Notes: generated from the sequence alone by a model not told the origin. DNA of 57,739 nucleotides from Methylobacterium oxalidis (GCF_007992195.1 NZ_BJZU01000029.1:1-57739); one strand, 5' to 3'; shown: positions 17,583-27,269, counted from the stretch's first letter. Numbers and translations are program-made.

Positions 17583-20500
17583 TTAGGCAAGCGGCAGCTC
17601 GATCCGGCAGCGTACGCCGTCGCTGCCCAGTACAAACTCGGTTCGGCCCCCGAGTGCATAGGAAAGAGCCTGCTCAATCAGCTCGCGCCCGTAGCCGCGC
17701 CGCGTGAGGCTCTCCGAAGGCACGGGCACCCCGCTCTCATTCCAGCTCAAGGCCAAGTGCTCCTCACTCCCATTCGGCCGGATCCGCTCCCAGGTGACGG
17801 CGAGCTGGCCGGATCCGTCCTTCAGCGCGCCGTACTTGACCGCGTTCGTGGTCAGCTCATGCAGGGCGAGCGCGAAGTTCTGCACCTGCTGCGAGGTGAG
17901 AAGAACCTTCGGACCTGCGTAGGTGATGCGAGCAGGCGCGCTGTCGATGTGCGCGGCCAGCTCCGCGCGCACGAGAGCGCCAACCTCGACGCTGTCGCTG
18001 CCGGACTGGCTGAGCAGGGCTTGTGCCCGGCTCAGCGCCTTCAGCCGTGTGGTGAAGCTCTCCACAGGCCCACCCCGGCCGATGGTGCGGCTCGCCAGGG
18101 AAGTGACCACGCCGAGCAGGTTGCGCGAGCGATGCTGCAGTTCCTTGACGAGCACCTCCTGGCGCTCCGCCCCGAGCTTGGCTTCCGTCACGTCGGAGAA
18201 GATGCCGCCGACCCGCTGCACGCGATGCTGGTCGTCAAACAGCGGGAAGTCCGTGCTGGCGATCCAGCGCACCTGACCGTCGCGCGGGCGCCGGATGCGG
18301 AAGGCGTGCGACGTGCTCTCACCGGAGCGGACCCGGCGGAAGGCTCTGATCACGGGCTTCCTGTCCCGTGGCAAGATCAGCCTGAGCCAGGCGCGCAGGC
18401 TCTGCCCGCCGATGGACTGGAAGGGCGTGCCGAAGAGCGCCTCGAACGCCGAGCCGGCATACTCGAACTGCAGCGTCTGCACGTTCCGGATCCAGAGCAC
18501 GTCCGAGGAGGCATCAGCGAACTTCCGGAAGCGCTCCTCGCTCTCGCGGAGTGCCGCCTCGGCCTGTTTGCGTGCGGTGACATCGACGAAGGTGATGACG
18601 ACGCCTGCGATGAAGTTGTCGATGCTGCGGTAGGGCAGCACCCGGACCATGTAGCGCGCGCCCCTTGCAGAGCCCTCGATCTCGCGCTCGATGCTGTTGA
18701 GGGTGCGCGCGACCCGCCGCGCGTCGTCCTGCAACTCGTCGTAGGCGATCCTCGACTTGATGTGGGTGATGGGGCGGCCGACGTCCGCCTCGACCAAGTG
18801 GAACAGCTCGGTCGCGGCCGGTGTGTAGCGCATCACCCGCAAGTCGTTGTCGAGGAAGACGGTGGCGATCTGGGTGCTCTCGAGGAAGTTCTTGAGGTCG
18901 CTGTTCGTCCGGCCGAGCTCATGCACTCTCAGGCTGAGCTCACCGTTGACGGTGGTCAGCTCCTCGTTGACGGATTGCACCTCCTCCTTCGAGGTCTGCA
19001 GCTCCTCGTTGGCCGATTGCAGCTCCTCGTTCAGCGACTGGTACTCCTCGTTCGAGGCCTTCAACTCCTCGTTCGTGCTCTCGGCCTCCTCGGTGACGGC
19101 CTGTAGGCGATCCTTGGTCTCGCGCAACTCCGCCTCGAGCTGCTGAATGCGGTCCTCTTGATCGGGAGACGAGGCTGCGACGGCGCTCTCACCCGGCGCC
19201 GGCACCGCGCCCGCATCCTTGAACAGCACGACGAAACTCCGCGCGCGGCCCGGCCCATCTGTCACGGGTTCAATCACAAGGTCGATTGTCAGGCTGTGCC
19301 CGTTCTGGCCCACGCGCCGGTTTGCGACCTGGACGGTGCGCTCCTCCTCTGCGGCCCGAACGAGTGCGGTGCGCAGGTCGAAGCGCAGGTCGGGATGGAC
19401 GAGCTGCAGAAGGTTCAGCGATGCCGCTCCGCCGACCGGATCGAGGTAGCGCCCGGTCCGGGCTGAGAAGTGCAGCACGTCGTACCCTTCATCCACGATC
19501 ACGTAGGCCGGCGCGTAGCGCTCCACGAAGCGCTCGGCACGCTGGGTCAGAGAGGCCCCGACGGCTTGAGGCCGTCCGTGTCGGACCGGTTGGATCTCGG
19601 GGTGCAGCGACCTGACGTTGAACGAAATGTCGGGCAGGACCCGCGTGCTGGTCTCCAGGCGGCGGAAGATGCGCGAGCGGCTCTCGATCGGCGCGAACAG
19701 ATCGGGGTGACGCGAGATGTTCTCGGAATTGCCGAGGAACAGCATGCCGCCCGGCCGGAGCGCGAAGTGGAAGACGGGAATGACCTGCCCCTGCAACTCG
19801 GCGTCGAGATAGATCAGCAGGTTGCGGCAGGAGACGAGGTCGAGGCGTGAGAAGGGCGGGTCCTTGACGATGCTGTGCTGCGAGAAGATGCACATCTCGC
19901 GCAGTTCCTTGACGATGCAGTAGGTGTTGCCCTCCCGCACGAACCAGCGCGCCAGCCGTTCCGGGCTCACGTCGCGAGCGATGGTCTCGGCGTAGCGCCC
20001 GGCCCGCGCTGCAGCGAGTGCACGGCCATCGAGGTCGGTGGCGAAGATCTGAACGTGCGGCACCTCCTCGAGCGTGGCCATGTGCTCGCGCAGCAGGATG
20101 CCGAGGGAGAAGGCTTCCTCGCCCGTCGAGCAGCCGATCACCCAGACACGAAGGTGGTCATCCCGGCCCCTGCCAGCGAAGAGCTGCGGAACGACATCGC
20201 GCTCCAAGAGCTCGAACTCCTTGGCATCGCGGAAGAACTGAGTGACGCCGATCAGAAGGTCGTTGAAGAGCTCCTGAGCCTCCTCGGGCTGTGCGCGCAG
20301 GTACTCCAGGTACGCCCCGAGGTCGCTCTTCTGGGCAACCTGCATCCGGCGCTGTACCCGGCGCAGGAAGGTTCCGGGCTTGTAGCCGTGGAAGTCGTGA
20401 CCGGTCCTCTTGCGCAGCACCGCGGCAATGCTGGAGAGCGCCGTTGACACTTCAGCGGCATCCAGGTCGTGAGCGGTGGCCCCGCTGGAGGAGAGTTGCT

Positions 20501-21089
20501 GGATGCCGGCTATGATCCGCTCGGCGAGCTGATCGGGGGACAGCACGGCATCTGCGAGCGCGACAGGACTGTTGCTGGCCGCAAGCGCGCCGGATCTGGC
20601 CTCCTCGGTTTCCTCAGCAAGCGTGAGCCCGCCTGCCTCTTTGACCGCCTTGAAGCCGAGCGTGCCGTCAGCTCCTGTGCCGGCAAAAGCCACGGCGATG
20701 CTGTGCCCGTCCTCACTGCCGGCAAGCGAGATCAGGAGGCTGTCGATCGTGCCTCGCTCACCAGCCCTCTGCTCTGCGGGCCGGACTTGGAAGCGACCGC
20801 CCTCCACGCTCACGATCAGATCCGGATCGAGCAGGTATGTGCGTCCCGCCTTGAGCGGGGCACCATTCTCGATCCGTCCCAGTTCGTGTCCGGCCTCCGC
20901 CAGAGCACGGCTGAAGGTGTTGAGGTCGAGAGCCTCGCGGTGCTGCAGGACGATAACGAGGGCTGCGTCAGGTTGTGGCGAGACGTGCTTCAGGACCTGC
21001 ACGAGCGATCGCGTGCTCGCGGCGGACGCGCAGAGAGCGACGATGACGGGTTTGTCACCCTGCGATGCCGCCCGCTTCGGTGACTTCAC
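17583..21089 (-). CDS. CheB-CheR-PAS-HWE hybrid histidine kinase
   Basis: A giant 1168-residue cytosolic signalling protein. The CheB methylesterase domain (about 13-190) has Ser22, His50 and Asp141 in CASAAS, LQHRE and GTGADGTLG. The CheR methyltransferase (about 215-480) shows VTQFFRD, VWVIGCSTGEEAFSLG and LVSCRNLLIYLD. A PAS-like region follows, then a coiled coil with NEEL-type repeats (about 645-735), two PAS domains (to about 985), and an HWE kinase with LQHRSRNLLGVV, HELTTNAVKYGAL and LSWNESG. The start is GTG at 21089 with GAGG upstream. It sits between a separate CheB and a receiver gene in one unit. Confidence 0.92.
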   Translation of the reverse strand: MKSPKRAASQGDKPVIVALCASAASTRSLVQVLKHVSPQPDAALVIVLQHREALDLNTFSRALAEAGHELGRIENGAPLKAGRTYLLDPDLIVSVEGGRFQVRPAEQRAGERGTIDSLLISLAGSEDGHSIAVAFAGTGADGTLGFKAVKEAGGLTLAEETEEARSGALAASNSPVALADAVLSPDQLAERIIAGIQQLSSSGATAHDLDAAEVSTALSSIAAVLRKRTGHDFHGYKPGTFLRRVQRRMQVAQKSDLGAYLEYLRAQPEEAQELFNDLLIGVTQFFRDAKEFELLERDVVPQLFAGRGRDDHLRVWVIGCSTGEEAFSLGILLREHMATLEEVPHVQIFATDLDGRALAAARAGRYAETIARDVSPERLARWFVREGNTYCIVKELREMCIFSQHSIVKDPPFSRLDLVSCRNLLIYLDAELQGQVIPVFHFALRPGGMLFLGNSENISRHPDLFAPIESRSRIFRRLETSTRVLPDISFNVRSLHPEIQPVRHGRPQAVGASLTQRAERFVERYAPAYVIVDEGYDVLHFSARTGRYLDPVGGAASLNLLQLVHPDLRFDLRTALVRAAEEERTVQVANRRVGQNGHSLTIDLVIEPVTDGPGRARSFVVLFKDAGAVPAPGESAVAASSPDQEDRIQQLEAELRETKDRLQAVTEEAESTNEELKASNEEYQSLNEELQSANEELQTSKEEVQSVNEELTTVNGELSLRVHELGRTNSDLKNFLESTQIATVFLDNDLRVMRYTPAATELFHLVEADVGRPITHIKSRIAYDELQDDARRVARTLNSIEREIEGSARGARYMVRVLPYRSIDNFIAGVVITFVDVTARKQAEAALRESEERFRKFADASSDVLWIRNVQTLQFEYAGSAFEALFGTPFQSIGGQSLRAWLRLILPRDRKPVIRAFRRVRSGESTSHAFRIRRPRDGQVRWIASTDFPLFDDQHRVQRVGGIFSDVTEAKLGAERQEVLVKELQHRSRNLLGVVTSLASRTIGRGGPVESFTTRLKALSRAQALLSQSGSDSVEVGALVRAELAAHIDSAPARITYAGPKVLLTSQQVQNFALALHELTTNAVKYGALKDGSGQLAVTWERIRPNGSEEHLALSWNESGVPVPSESLTRRGYGRELIEQALSYALGGRTEFVLGSDGVRCRIELPLA

Positions 21090-21201
21090 CGTGACCTCAT
21101 CCTGCTAGGGCTGGCTGCTGCGCCCCTTCCAACGCACGTCCTGAACCGACGGCGAGAACCTGGCCAGTTCTTTCCGCAGGTAAGCCAGATGAGCGCAACC
21201 G

Positions 21202-22224
21202 TCACTCTTCCTGCGCGCCCTCGTTGCCCGCTGGTTCAGGTGAGGGCAGCGAGAGCAGGACCGCCTTCCGGATCGTGTCCGCATAGCGGCGGTACTCGGC
21301 CGCGCGCTCCTCATACATCTCACCGATCGCCCGCCGCCCGGCATTGCGGCCGTCCTCGGCCATGCGCCTGACGAGTTCCGCGCGCTCCTCGACGATGCGC
21401 AGCGCCACTCGCAAGGCCTCGTCGACCGCATTCTCCTGCTCCTTGGCGACCACCTCGGCGGTGTAGGCATGGCCGACCTGGCAGCGGAAGCGCAGCGGCT
21501 TGGCGTTCCGCATCGTGGAGAGAACACCGCCGCATTGCGGGCAGGAGAGCGCGGCGGGATCGGCGAGGCGGCGCGTCACGTCACTGTCGACCCGCTCACC
21601 AGCCGCGATGTCCACCTCGAGCCGGATCTCGGGTGGGACCGGCAAGCGCGGGCCGGGGGGATCGCGCACCAGCTCCGAGAGGATGTCGCCGAGGCGGGCA
21701 GCTGGAAGGGAGAGGTCAACCTCCAAGGCTGCAAGAGCACTGCGGGGCATCTCATCGGCGATGGCGTCGGCCGGATCCTGCACCAGTGTGAGACCGCCGC
21801 AGCGCTTGATCGCCTCTAGGCCGGACGTCCCGTCGTTCAGGAGGCCACTCAGAAGCACGCCGATGACGCGCGAGCCATAGGCGGCAGCCGCCGAGCGAAA
21901 GAGTGGGTCAATCGAGGGACGAGCCATGTTCTCGCGCGGCCCGCGCCCGAGCCTGATCCGGCCTTCCGTCAGGATCAGGTGGTGGTCTGGCACGCCGAGG
22001 TAGATGTTGCCGGGGCGGATCGTCATGCCTTCCGCGGCCGCCTGGACCGGCAGGTGAGCCGCCGCGGACGTCACGGTTGCGAGCAGGCCGAGGCTGCGGG
22101 CCGGGATGTGGAGCACGATGAACACGGCCGCGGGCAGGTCGGGCGGCAACGCGCCCAGGATCGTCTTCAGAGGAGCTGTCGCACCGGACGAGCCGCCGAT
22201 GACGATGATGTCGCGATTGCTCAT
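21202..22224 (-). CDS. CheB-type methylesterase with C-terminal zinc ribbon (second copy)
   Basis: A 340-residue CheB without a receiver, parallel in layout to the one at 15857 but clearly divergent. The nucleophile region is VIGGSSGAT, His39 is in IVLHIPA, and the Asp is in LLNDGTSGL, so the active site is intact. The zinc-ribbon-like segment has CPQC and RCQVGH, followed by a long charged helix (ALRVALRIVEERAELVRRMA). It is 112 bp upstream of the hybrid kinase on the same strand and probably heads the CheB/hybrid/receiver unit. Repeat copy B lies just upstream of its start. Confidence 0.88.
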   Translation of the reverse strand: MSNRDIIVIGGSSGATAPLKTILGALPPDLPAAVFIVLHIPARSLGLLATVTSAAAHLPVQAAAEGMTIRPGNIYLGVPDHHLILTEGRIRLGRGPRENMARPSIDPLFRSAAAAYGSRVIGVLLSGLLNDGTSGLEAIKRCGGLTLVQDPADAIADEMPRSALAALEVDLSLPAARLGDILSELVRDPPGPRLPVPPEIRLEVDIAAGERVDSDVTRRLADPAALSCPQCGGVLSTMRNAKPLRFRCQVGHAYTAEVVAKEQENAVDEALRVALRIVEERAELVRRMAEDGRNAGRRAIGEMYEERAAEYRRYADTIRKAVLLSLPSPEPAGNEGAQEE

Positions 22225-22290
22225 GCTGTGCCGTCCTGACGCGTCCTACAGCAAGCCAACGCGCCAGACTGCTCAGGTGGTGCAGAGGCT

Positions 22291-22365
22291 GATCGGTGGT
22301 CCTGAGAGGCTTGCTCTGCTTGGACGCTGTTGCAGGCGCGAAGCACTGCGTCCGATAGGCACTCG
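22291..22365. repeat. Dispersed intergenic repeat, copy B
   Basis: This 75-bp copy pairs with 10402-10477. It shares the block TTGGACGCTGTTGC and similar ends. It fills most of the short gap between the CheB start (22224) and the Crp/Fnr gene stop (22368), so it could hold the CheB promoter or an operator, or the end of the Crp transcript. Confidence 0.6.
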
Positions 22366-22367
22366 CA

Positions 22368-23108
22368 TCACACGGCATGTCCGCTGCGAAGATGCAAATA
22401 ACTTGGATCGAACTCCGCGGCCTGGGCGAGTTCGGGCCACTTCTCGATCACCAGCGTGCCGGCGCGCAGTGTGACCAGCCCGCTGCCGCGCATCTCCTTC
22501 AGCACCCGGTTGACGTGCACGTTCGACAGGCCCAGCGCGTCGCCAAGGTCCATCTGCGTGATCGGCAGCGGGCAGCGATGAGCCTCAGCCAACCCGACCG
22601 CCTGCTGCCGCAGGTACAGCTCGCAGAACAGGTGAGCCAGACGCTCGTAGGCCGAGCGGCGGCCAAGGCCCGTCAGCCACGCCCGGTAGGCAGCGGCGTC
22701 GATGAGCAGATCGCGCGTGAGAACCGCTGCAAGGCCCGGGAAGGTTGCGGTCAGCTCACGTAAGCTCTCGTGCGCGATGAAGGCCACGGCCGAGCGGGTC
22801 AGCGGCGCGAGGCTGTAGTCCATCAGCGGCAGGTGCAGGCTCTGCAGGTCCGGGATGTCACCGGCCACATGGAACGACAGGACCTGCCGCCGGCCCAAGC
22901 TGAGCATCTTGTAGCGGCAGACCCAGCCCGAGAGAACGAGGCAGCTGTGTGACGGCTGGTCTCCATCGTTCACGATGTCGTGCCCCGGCTCCAGCACTCG
23001 CGTCTTCACGGGCAGGCTCTCGACAGCCTGCCGCTCCTCGGCCGAGAGCGGGCCGATGCTCTCCAGCTTGCGCACGAGCACCCTCAGCGAGTGATCGGAG
23101 GACGACAT
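22368..23108 (-). CDS. Crp/Fnr family transcriptional regulator
   Basis: A 246-residue regulator with an N-terminal cyclic-nucleotide-binding-like beta barrel (about residues 20-140) and a C-terminal winged helix-turn-helix with the recognition region LGDALGLSNVHVNRVLKEM. No FNR-type four-cysteine cluster for an iron-sulfur centre is visible, so it probably does not sense oxygen that way. The start at 23108 follows AGGGGAG; a longer upstream frame was rejected. It is divergent from a soluble HWE kinase and may regulate it or the neighbouring CheB unit. Confidence 0.9.
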   Translation of the reverse strand: MSSSDHSLRVLVRKLESIGPLSAEERQAVESLPVKTRVLEPGHDIVNDGDQPSHSCLVLSGWVCRYKMLSLGRRQVLSFHVAGDIPDLQSLHLPLMDYSLAPLTRSAVAFIAHESLRELTATFPGLAAVLTRDLLIDAAAYRAWLTGLGRRSAYERLAHLFCELYLRQQAVGLAEAHRCPLPITQMDLGDALGLSNVHVNRVLKEMRGSGLVTLRAGTLVIEKWPELAQAAEFDPSYLHLRSGHAV

Positions 23109-23274
23109 GCTGCTCCCCTGCCCGCGTCGGATTGCACGCCTCGGTCGGGCAACTCGCGAGACGGCAAATAGTTTGTTTTGCCCACCGGTGCTTGCGTGCC
23201 TGTGAGCCATTGAGCGAGGGAACAAGCCGCCCCACCCCGGGTATCCGTCAGATGCTCCCTTTTCGGAGGCGACG

Positions 23275-23949
23275 CTGAGCACCGAAGACACCGATCTGCG
23301 GCAGCGCCTGCAGGCAGAAGCCGCCAGAGCCGACGAGGCGGAGGCGCGCTGCACCGAGCTGCAGCACCAGACGCGCAACCTGCTGGCGGTGATCCGCTCG
23401 GTCGCGCGCCGCTCGGCCGAGACGAGCGAGAGCGTCGAGGAGTACGCGATGCACCTCGACGGGCGGCTCACCGCGCTGGCACGGGCGCAGGGCGCCCTGT
23501 CGAGCGATCCGCGCGCCAGGCTCGATCTGCACTCGCTGATTTCCGACGAGCTGTTGTCCTACCATGCCAAGGAAGGCGAGCAGGTCAGCCTCTCGGGCCC
23601 GCGCATCCTGCTGCAACCCGGAGCGGCGGCCACGCTGGGCCTGGCCTTTCACGAGCTGGCCACGAACGCCATCAAGTTCGGCGCGCTGACGCGCGACGAG
23701 GGCCGCATCAGCGTGTCCTGGAAGCATGCGGACGAGCCCGAGCCGCATCTGGTGATCACCTGGCGCGAGCAGCACGGTCCATCCGTCACTCCACCGAAGC
23801 GCAAGGGCTTCGGCATGGCGCTATTCGAGCGCATGCTGCCCTACGAGCTGAAGGCACACGCCAAGCTGAGCTTCGAGCCGGAAGGTCTGCGCTGCACGAT
23901 CGAGGTGCCGCTGTCGGACCGGGTCATCGTCGACGAGGGAACCGCCTGA
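23275..23949 (+). CDS. Soluble HWE-type histidine kinase, CTG start
   Basis: A short kinase of 224 residues if it starts at CTG 23275. The first GTG (23389) lies inside the conserved H-box, LQHQTRNLLAVIRSVARR, and would remove the phospho-acceptor His. The frame is closed by TGA at 23203 and contains no ATG, GTG or TTG before the H-box, while CTG 23275 has CGGAGG 5 bases upstream. Later motifs are intact: HELATNAIKFGAL and ITWREQ. There is no sensor domain, only a short N-terminal helix, so it must be controlled by a partner. It is convergent with the receiver gene at 23970. Confidence 0.85.
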   Translation: MSTEDTDLRQRLQAEAARADEAEARCTELQHQTRNLLAVIRSVARRSAETSESVEEYAMHLDGRLTALARAQGALSSDPRARLDLHSLISDELLSYHAKEGEQVSLSGPRILLQPGAAATLGLAFHELATNAIKFGALTRDEGRISVSWKHADEPEPHLVITWREQHGPSVTPPKRKGFGMALFERMLPYELKAHAKLSFEPEGLRCTIEVPLSDRVIVDEGTA

Positions 23950-23969
23950 GGCTGCCCGACGAGTGGGGG

Positions 23970-24335
23970 TCAGGCGAACAGCGCCTTGGCGACCTGAGCG
24001 GCCTCAAGGGGCTTCTCGCAATGCTTCACGCCGGCGTACCGCTCCGGGATCGTCGTCTTCTCGTAGCCGGTCGAGAAGATGAAGGGCACACCGCGCGCCC
24101 GCAAAGCATCGGCCACAGGGTAGACCATCTCGTCCTGCAGGTTCACATCGAGCACCGCGGCATCGATCTGAGGCGTGGCCGCGATCAGCTCGAGCGCTTC
24201 CTCGACGCGGGGCACCGGACCCAGCACCTCGGCCCCGCTCTCCTCGAACTGGCGGCGCAGATCGTCGGCGATGAAGTACTCGTCCTCGACCAGCAGCACG
24301 CGGCAGCCAGCCAGTGGGTTCGTGGCGGAGATCAC
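23970..24335 (-). CDS. Receiver-only response regulator (second copy)
   Basis: A 121-residue single receiver domain with LLVEDEYFIADDLR, phospho-acceptor Asp in AAVLDVNLQD, FSTGYEK, and the Lys in HCEKPLEAA. The GTG start at 24335 overlaps the stop of the upstream GAF-PAS kinase as GTGA, so translation is probably coupled. A longer frame from 24383 lies within the kinase gene and is not needed. It is the likely phospho-acceptor of that kinase and is similar to the receiver at 17140. Confidence 0.88.
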   Translation of the reverse strand: MISATNPLAGCRVLLVEDEYFIADDLRRQFEESGAEVLGPVPRVEEALELIAATPQIDAAVLDVNLQDEMVYPVADALRARGVPFIFSTGYEKTTIPERYAGVKHCEKPLEAAQVAKALFA

Positions 24336-26599
24336 GGGCTGGCCTTCTTGGTTCGTGCGGTGAGCGGCAGGTCGATGGAGCAACGCAGCTCCGTCTCGCC
24401 GAGTTCGTAGCGGGTCCTGGCCTGCAGCACGTAAGGCAACGCTCGCTCGATCAGTTCGCGCCCGTAGCCGCGCCGGGCTGGCTCCTCCTCCGGCAGCCTG
24501 ATGCCCTGCTCATACCAGTCCAGAGCCAAGCGCCGGCCTTCACCTTCCGGCACATGAACGCGCCACCTCACTGTGAGCTGCCCCGGCTCGGTGCTGAGCG
24601 CGCCGTACTTCTGAGCGTTGGTGGCGAGTTCATGCACCGCCAATGCGAGGGTCTGCACGCTGCCCTTGCGCAGGGTGACAGCCGGTCCCTCCAGCACGAT
24701 GCGCTCCCGATGGTCAGCTCCGAGGGCGTCGAGTTCTGTCTGGATCAGTGCCCGGATGGTAATCGGCTCCTGGTCGGCGCGCGAGAGCAGGCCCTGCACC
24801 CGCGAGAGGGCAGACAGTCGGTCGTTGAACTGGCTGCGGAACACCTGCAGTGAGGAACTCGCCGCCAGGGTCTGCTGCGCGATGGCGCGCACGACCGTGA
24901 TCAGGTTGCGGGTGCGGTGCTGCAACTCGGCGACGATGACGCTCTGCTGCTCCTGAAGCTCGCGCAGGTCGTGGATGTCTGTGGCCGCTCCAAAGATCTG
25001 GATCGTGCGTCCCGCACCATCGCGGAGGGGCTCCGCACGAGCCAGGAACCAGCGGTACTGCCCGTCGGCTGCCCGGATGCGGTACTCGCCACTGTAGGTC
25101 TTGCCCTCGCTCATCGCGGCGCGGAAGCGGGTCATGCAGCGCTCGCGATCGTCCGGGTGCAGCGTGTCGAGCCAGCCGTGTTCCTGCGCCTCCTCAGGCG
25201 ACTGGCCGGTGTAGGCAAACCAGCGCTCGTTGAACCAGGTCACGCGTCCTTCCGGGTCGCTGCGCCAGAGGCACTCCGGAACGACGTCGGCTATAGCGCG
25301 GAAGCGCGCCTCGCTCTCGCGCAGCGCCTCCTCGACCAGCTTGCGGTCAGTCACGTCGCTGGCGGCGCCGAACCAAGCCGTGATCTCACCCTGCTCGTCC
25401 AAGAGCGGCACTGCGCGAGAATCGGTCCAGCCAAGGCTGCCGTCGGCTCGGCGCACCCGGTGCTCCAGCTCGAACATGGTCTTGGTGCGGATCGCCTGAT
25501 TGATGGCCGCCTGTACCACCGGCTGATCGTCGGGATGGATGTAGTGGTCCATCCAGGCACGGTTCGGCTCGGGCGTGTTATACAGGAAGCCGCGGCCTTC
25601 GAGTTCCTGCATCTCGGACCAGTCCGAACTCATCCGGTAGACCACGTCCGAACTTGCCGTGACGAAGGCCCGGAAGCGCTCCTCGCTCTCACGCAGTGCC
25701 CTGTCAGCCGCTCTGCGCTTCGTGACGTCCTGGCCGATCTTGAGGAAGCCGCGTAGCGAGCCGTCGGGATGATGCAGTGCCGTGGTCATCCCCTCGATGA
25801 ACACGCGCGTGCCGTCCTTGCGCAGGTGCCAGCGCACGTTTGGCGCCGAGCCCTCGCGGGCTGCATTCGCGGTCTCCTCGGAGTCCTCCCCCGCCTCTCG
25901 GTCCTCGGGCGTGAACGTGATGGCAGCGGGCTGGCCAATGACCTCTCGGGCCTTCCAGCCGAAAACGAACTCTGCACCAGGGTACCAATCGGTGATCCGG
26001 TCCTCGGGATCGGTCGTGAAGATCGCGTAGTCGCGGGCGTTCTCCACCACGAGGCGGAAGCGCTCCTCGCTGGAGCGTAGGGTGCCCACCTTCCGCAGAC
26101 GGTCAATCACAGGACCCAGAATGGTGGTGTAGGTGCGCAGGAACTCGACGTCCTCGTTGCCGAACTCGCGCGGCTCGGTCGCGTCCACCTGCAGCAGACC
26201 GTAAGCCTTCCGGCCGGGCACAAAGATTGGCACGTTGGCGAGTGCCATCACGCCAGCCTTCTTCATGAACTTGGGGACCTCGAAGCGCTCTTCCTGGCGG
26301 ATGTCCTGCGTGATGACGGGCTTGCCTTCCTTGATTGCGAATGTCTCCGAGGATCGCTCGCTCATCGGTAGGCGCAGCTGCCCGACGATGTCTGGATCCC
26401 AGCCGACGCCAGCGCGCACGAGCAGGCATTGCCCGTCCTGCTGGATTTCCAGGATCTTGGCGCGACGGGTGCCGAGTGCCTCGCCAACCAGTCTGCAGGC
26501 TTCGGTGAGCACCTCGTCGAGATCCTCGCTGCACAGGGAGAACTCGCCGAAGTCGGCCAGCACCTGCTGGCGCTTCATCATCTGCTCGCGATCCGGCAT
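24332..26599 (-). CDS. GAF-PAS-PAS-PAS HWE histidine kinase
   Basis: A 755-residue cytosolic sensor kinase. A GAF domain spans about residues 10-165 (LFxREFGNEDVEFLR-type ending EPREFGNEDVEFL), followed by three PAS/PAC repeats (about 180-550). One contains WYPGAEFVFGWKAREV, with the typical ESEERFR linkers between them. The HWE kinase begins at AELQHRTRNLITVVRAIAQQ and ends with HELATNAQKYGAL and LDWYEQG. No membrane segment is seen. The start at 26599 gives a sensible N-terminus after a GGGGAA. It is the first gene of a kinase-receiver pair. Confidence 0.9.
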   Translation of the reverse strand: MPDREQMMKRQQVLADFGEFSLCSEDLDEVLTEACRLVGEALGTRRAKILEIQQDGQCLLVRAGVGWDPDIVGQLRLPMSERSSETFAIKEGKPVITQDIRQEERFEVPKFMKKAGVMALANVPIFVPGRKAYGLLQVDATEPREFGNEDVEFLRTYTTILGPVIDRLRKVGTLRSSEERFRLVVENARDYAIFTTDPEDRITDWYPGAEFVFGWKAREVIGQPAAITFTPEDREAGEDSEETANAAREGSAPNVRWHLRKDGTRVFIEGMTTALHHPDGSLRGFLKIGQDVTKRRAADRALRESEERFRAFVTASSDVVYRMSSDWSEMQELEGRGFLYNTPEPNRAWMDHYIHPDDQPVVQAAINQAIRTKTMFELEHRVRRADGSLGWTDSRAVPLLDEQGEITAWFGAASDVTDRKLVEEALRESEARFRAIADVVPECLWRSDPEGRVTWFNERWFAYTGQSPEEAQEHGWLDTLHPDDRERCMTRFRAAMSEGKTYSGEYRIRAADGQYRWFLARAEPLRDGAGRTIQIFGAATDIHDLRELQEQQSVIVAELQHRTRNLITVVRAIAQQTLAASSSLQVFRSQFNDRLSALSRVQGLLSRADQEPITIRALIQTELDALGADHRERIVLEGPAVTLRKGSVQTLALAVHELATNAQKYGALSTEPGQLTVRWRVHVPEGEGRRLALDWYEQGIRLPEEEPARRGYGRELIERALPYVLQARTRYELGETELRCSIDLPLTARTKKASP

Positions 26600-27269
26600 C
26601 GCAATTCCCCGGCAGTGAGCGATCACAGGCTCCTTAACGAGGAACAACGACTCAGAGCCTGCACCGCCCCTCAAGTACCCATGTGAACGCACGAGCTTGT
26701 CCGGGGTCCATGTCCGTTCCTACAAGCCTTGCCCGAGATGGAGCCTTCCACCACGCAACTTGCCTCCTGCCCACGTGGCTCTGCATTGTGGAACGGAGCA
26801 AGCGGTGACGTTCAGATCCGGTTGGAGCGTCTCTCGCGAAGGCCTGCCCCAGGACGGCACAGGCCGAAGCGGAACGTCTGCCTACCCACTGCTTGAGCTC
26901 CAAAGCGGACGAACCGCTATCGGCCAACTTCGGTCGCTCAAACCGGATCTGCGGTGTCGAGCCGCCATAAGGCGGACGCTCTCAACGGATGGAACGAGTC
27001 TGTTTCTTCTTTAGGAAAGCTGCGCCACGCACGAATTCTCCTAGAGGACTCTCGTCCTCGGGCTGCTGTCAGCCGCAGCAACGTACCCGAATTTGCTTTT
27101 GCCTTAGGAGCAGCGGCCTTCAGCGGCATGCCTAAGCCCTGACCGTCACTGCGCTTTTCGGGGCCCATCCACAGCAGTGCACATCTCAGATGGATGGGCT
27201 CTCTCGTAGCGGTTGAAGCACCATCACGCATCCTGTTTGTTCGATCTTTGTTCTTGAGTGGGCGGCGCG
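26600..27269. other. Long intergenic stretch, no convincing gene
   Basis: A 670-bp gap upstream of the divergent GAF-PAS kinase. It contains a short perfect hairpin at 27044-27059 (GAGGAC, 4-base loop, GTCCTC) without a T-run. Three GGAAC motifs lack a correct -10. Minus-strand open frames near 26652-26927 and 26938-27231 have no recognisable motifs. Confidence 0.45.

Noticed and set aside
17529..19106. 525-residue plus-strand frame opposite the hybrid kinase
   Set aside because: Repetitive Leu/Val/Asp-rich shadow of the coiled-coil and PAS coding region on the other strand.
24335..24383. Longer start for the second receiver gene
   Set aside because: The extra 16 residues lie within the kinase coding sequence and lack a ribosome site, while the GTGA overlap gives a normal receiver N-terminus.
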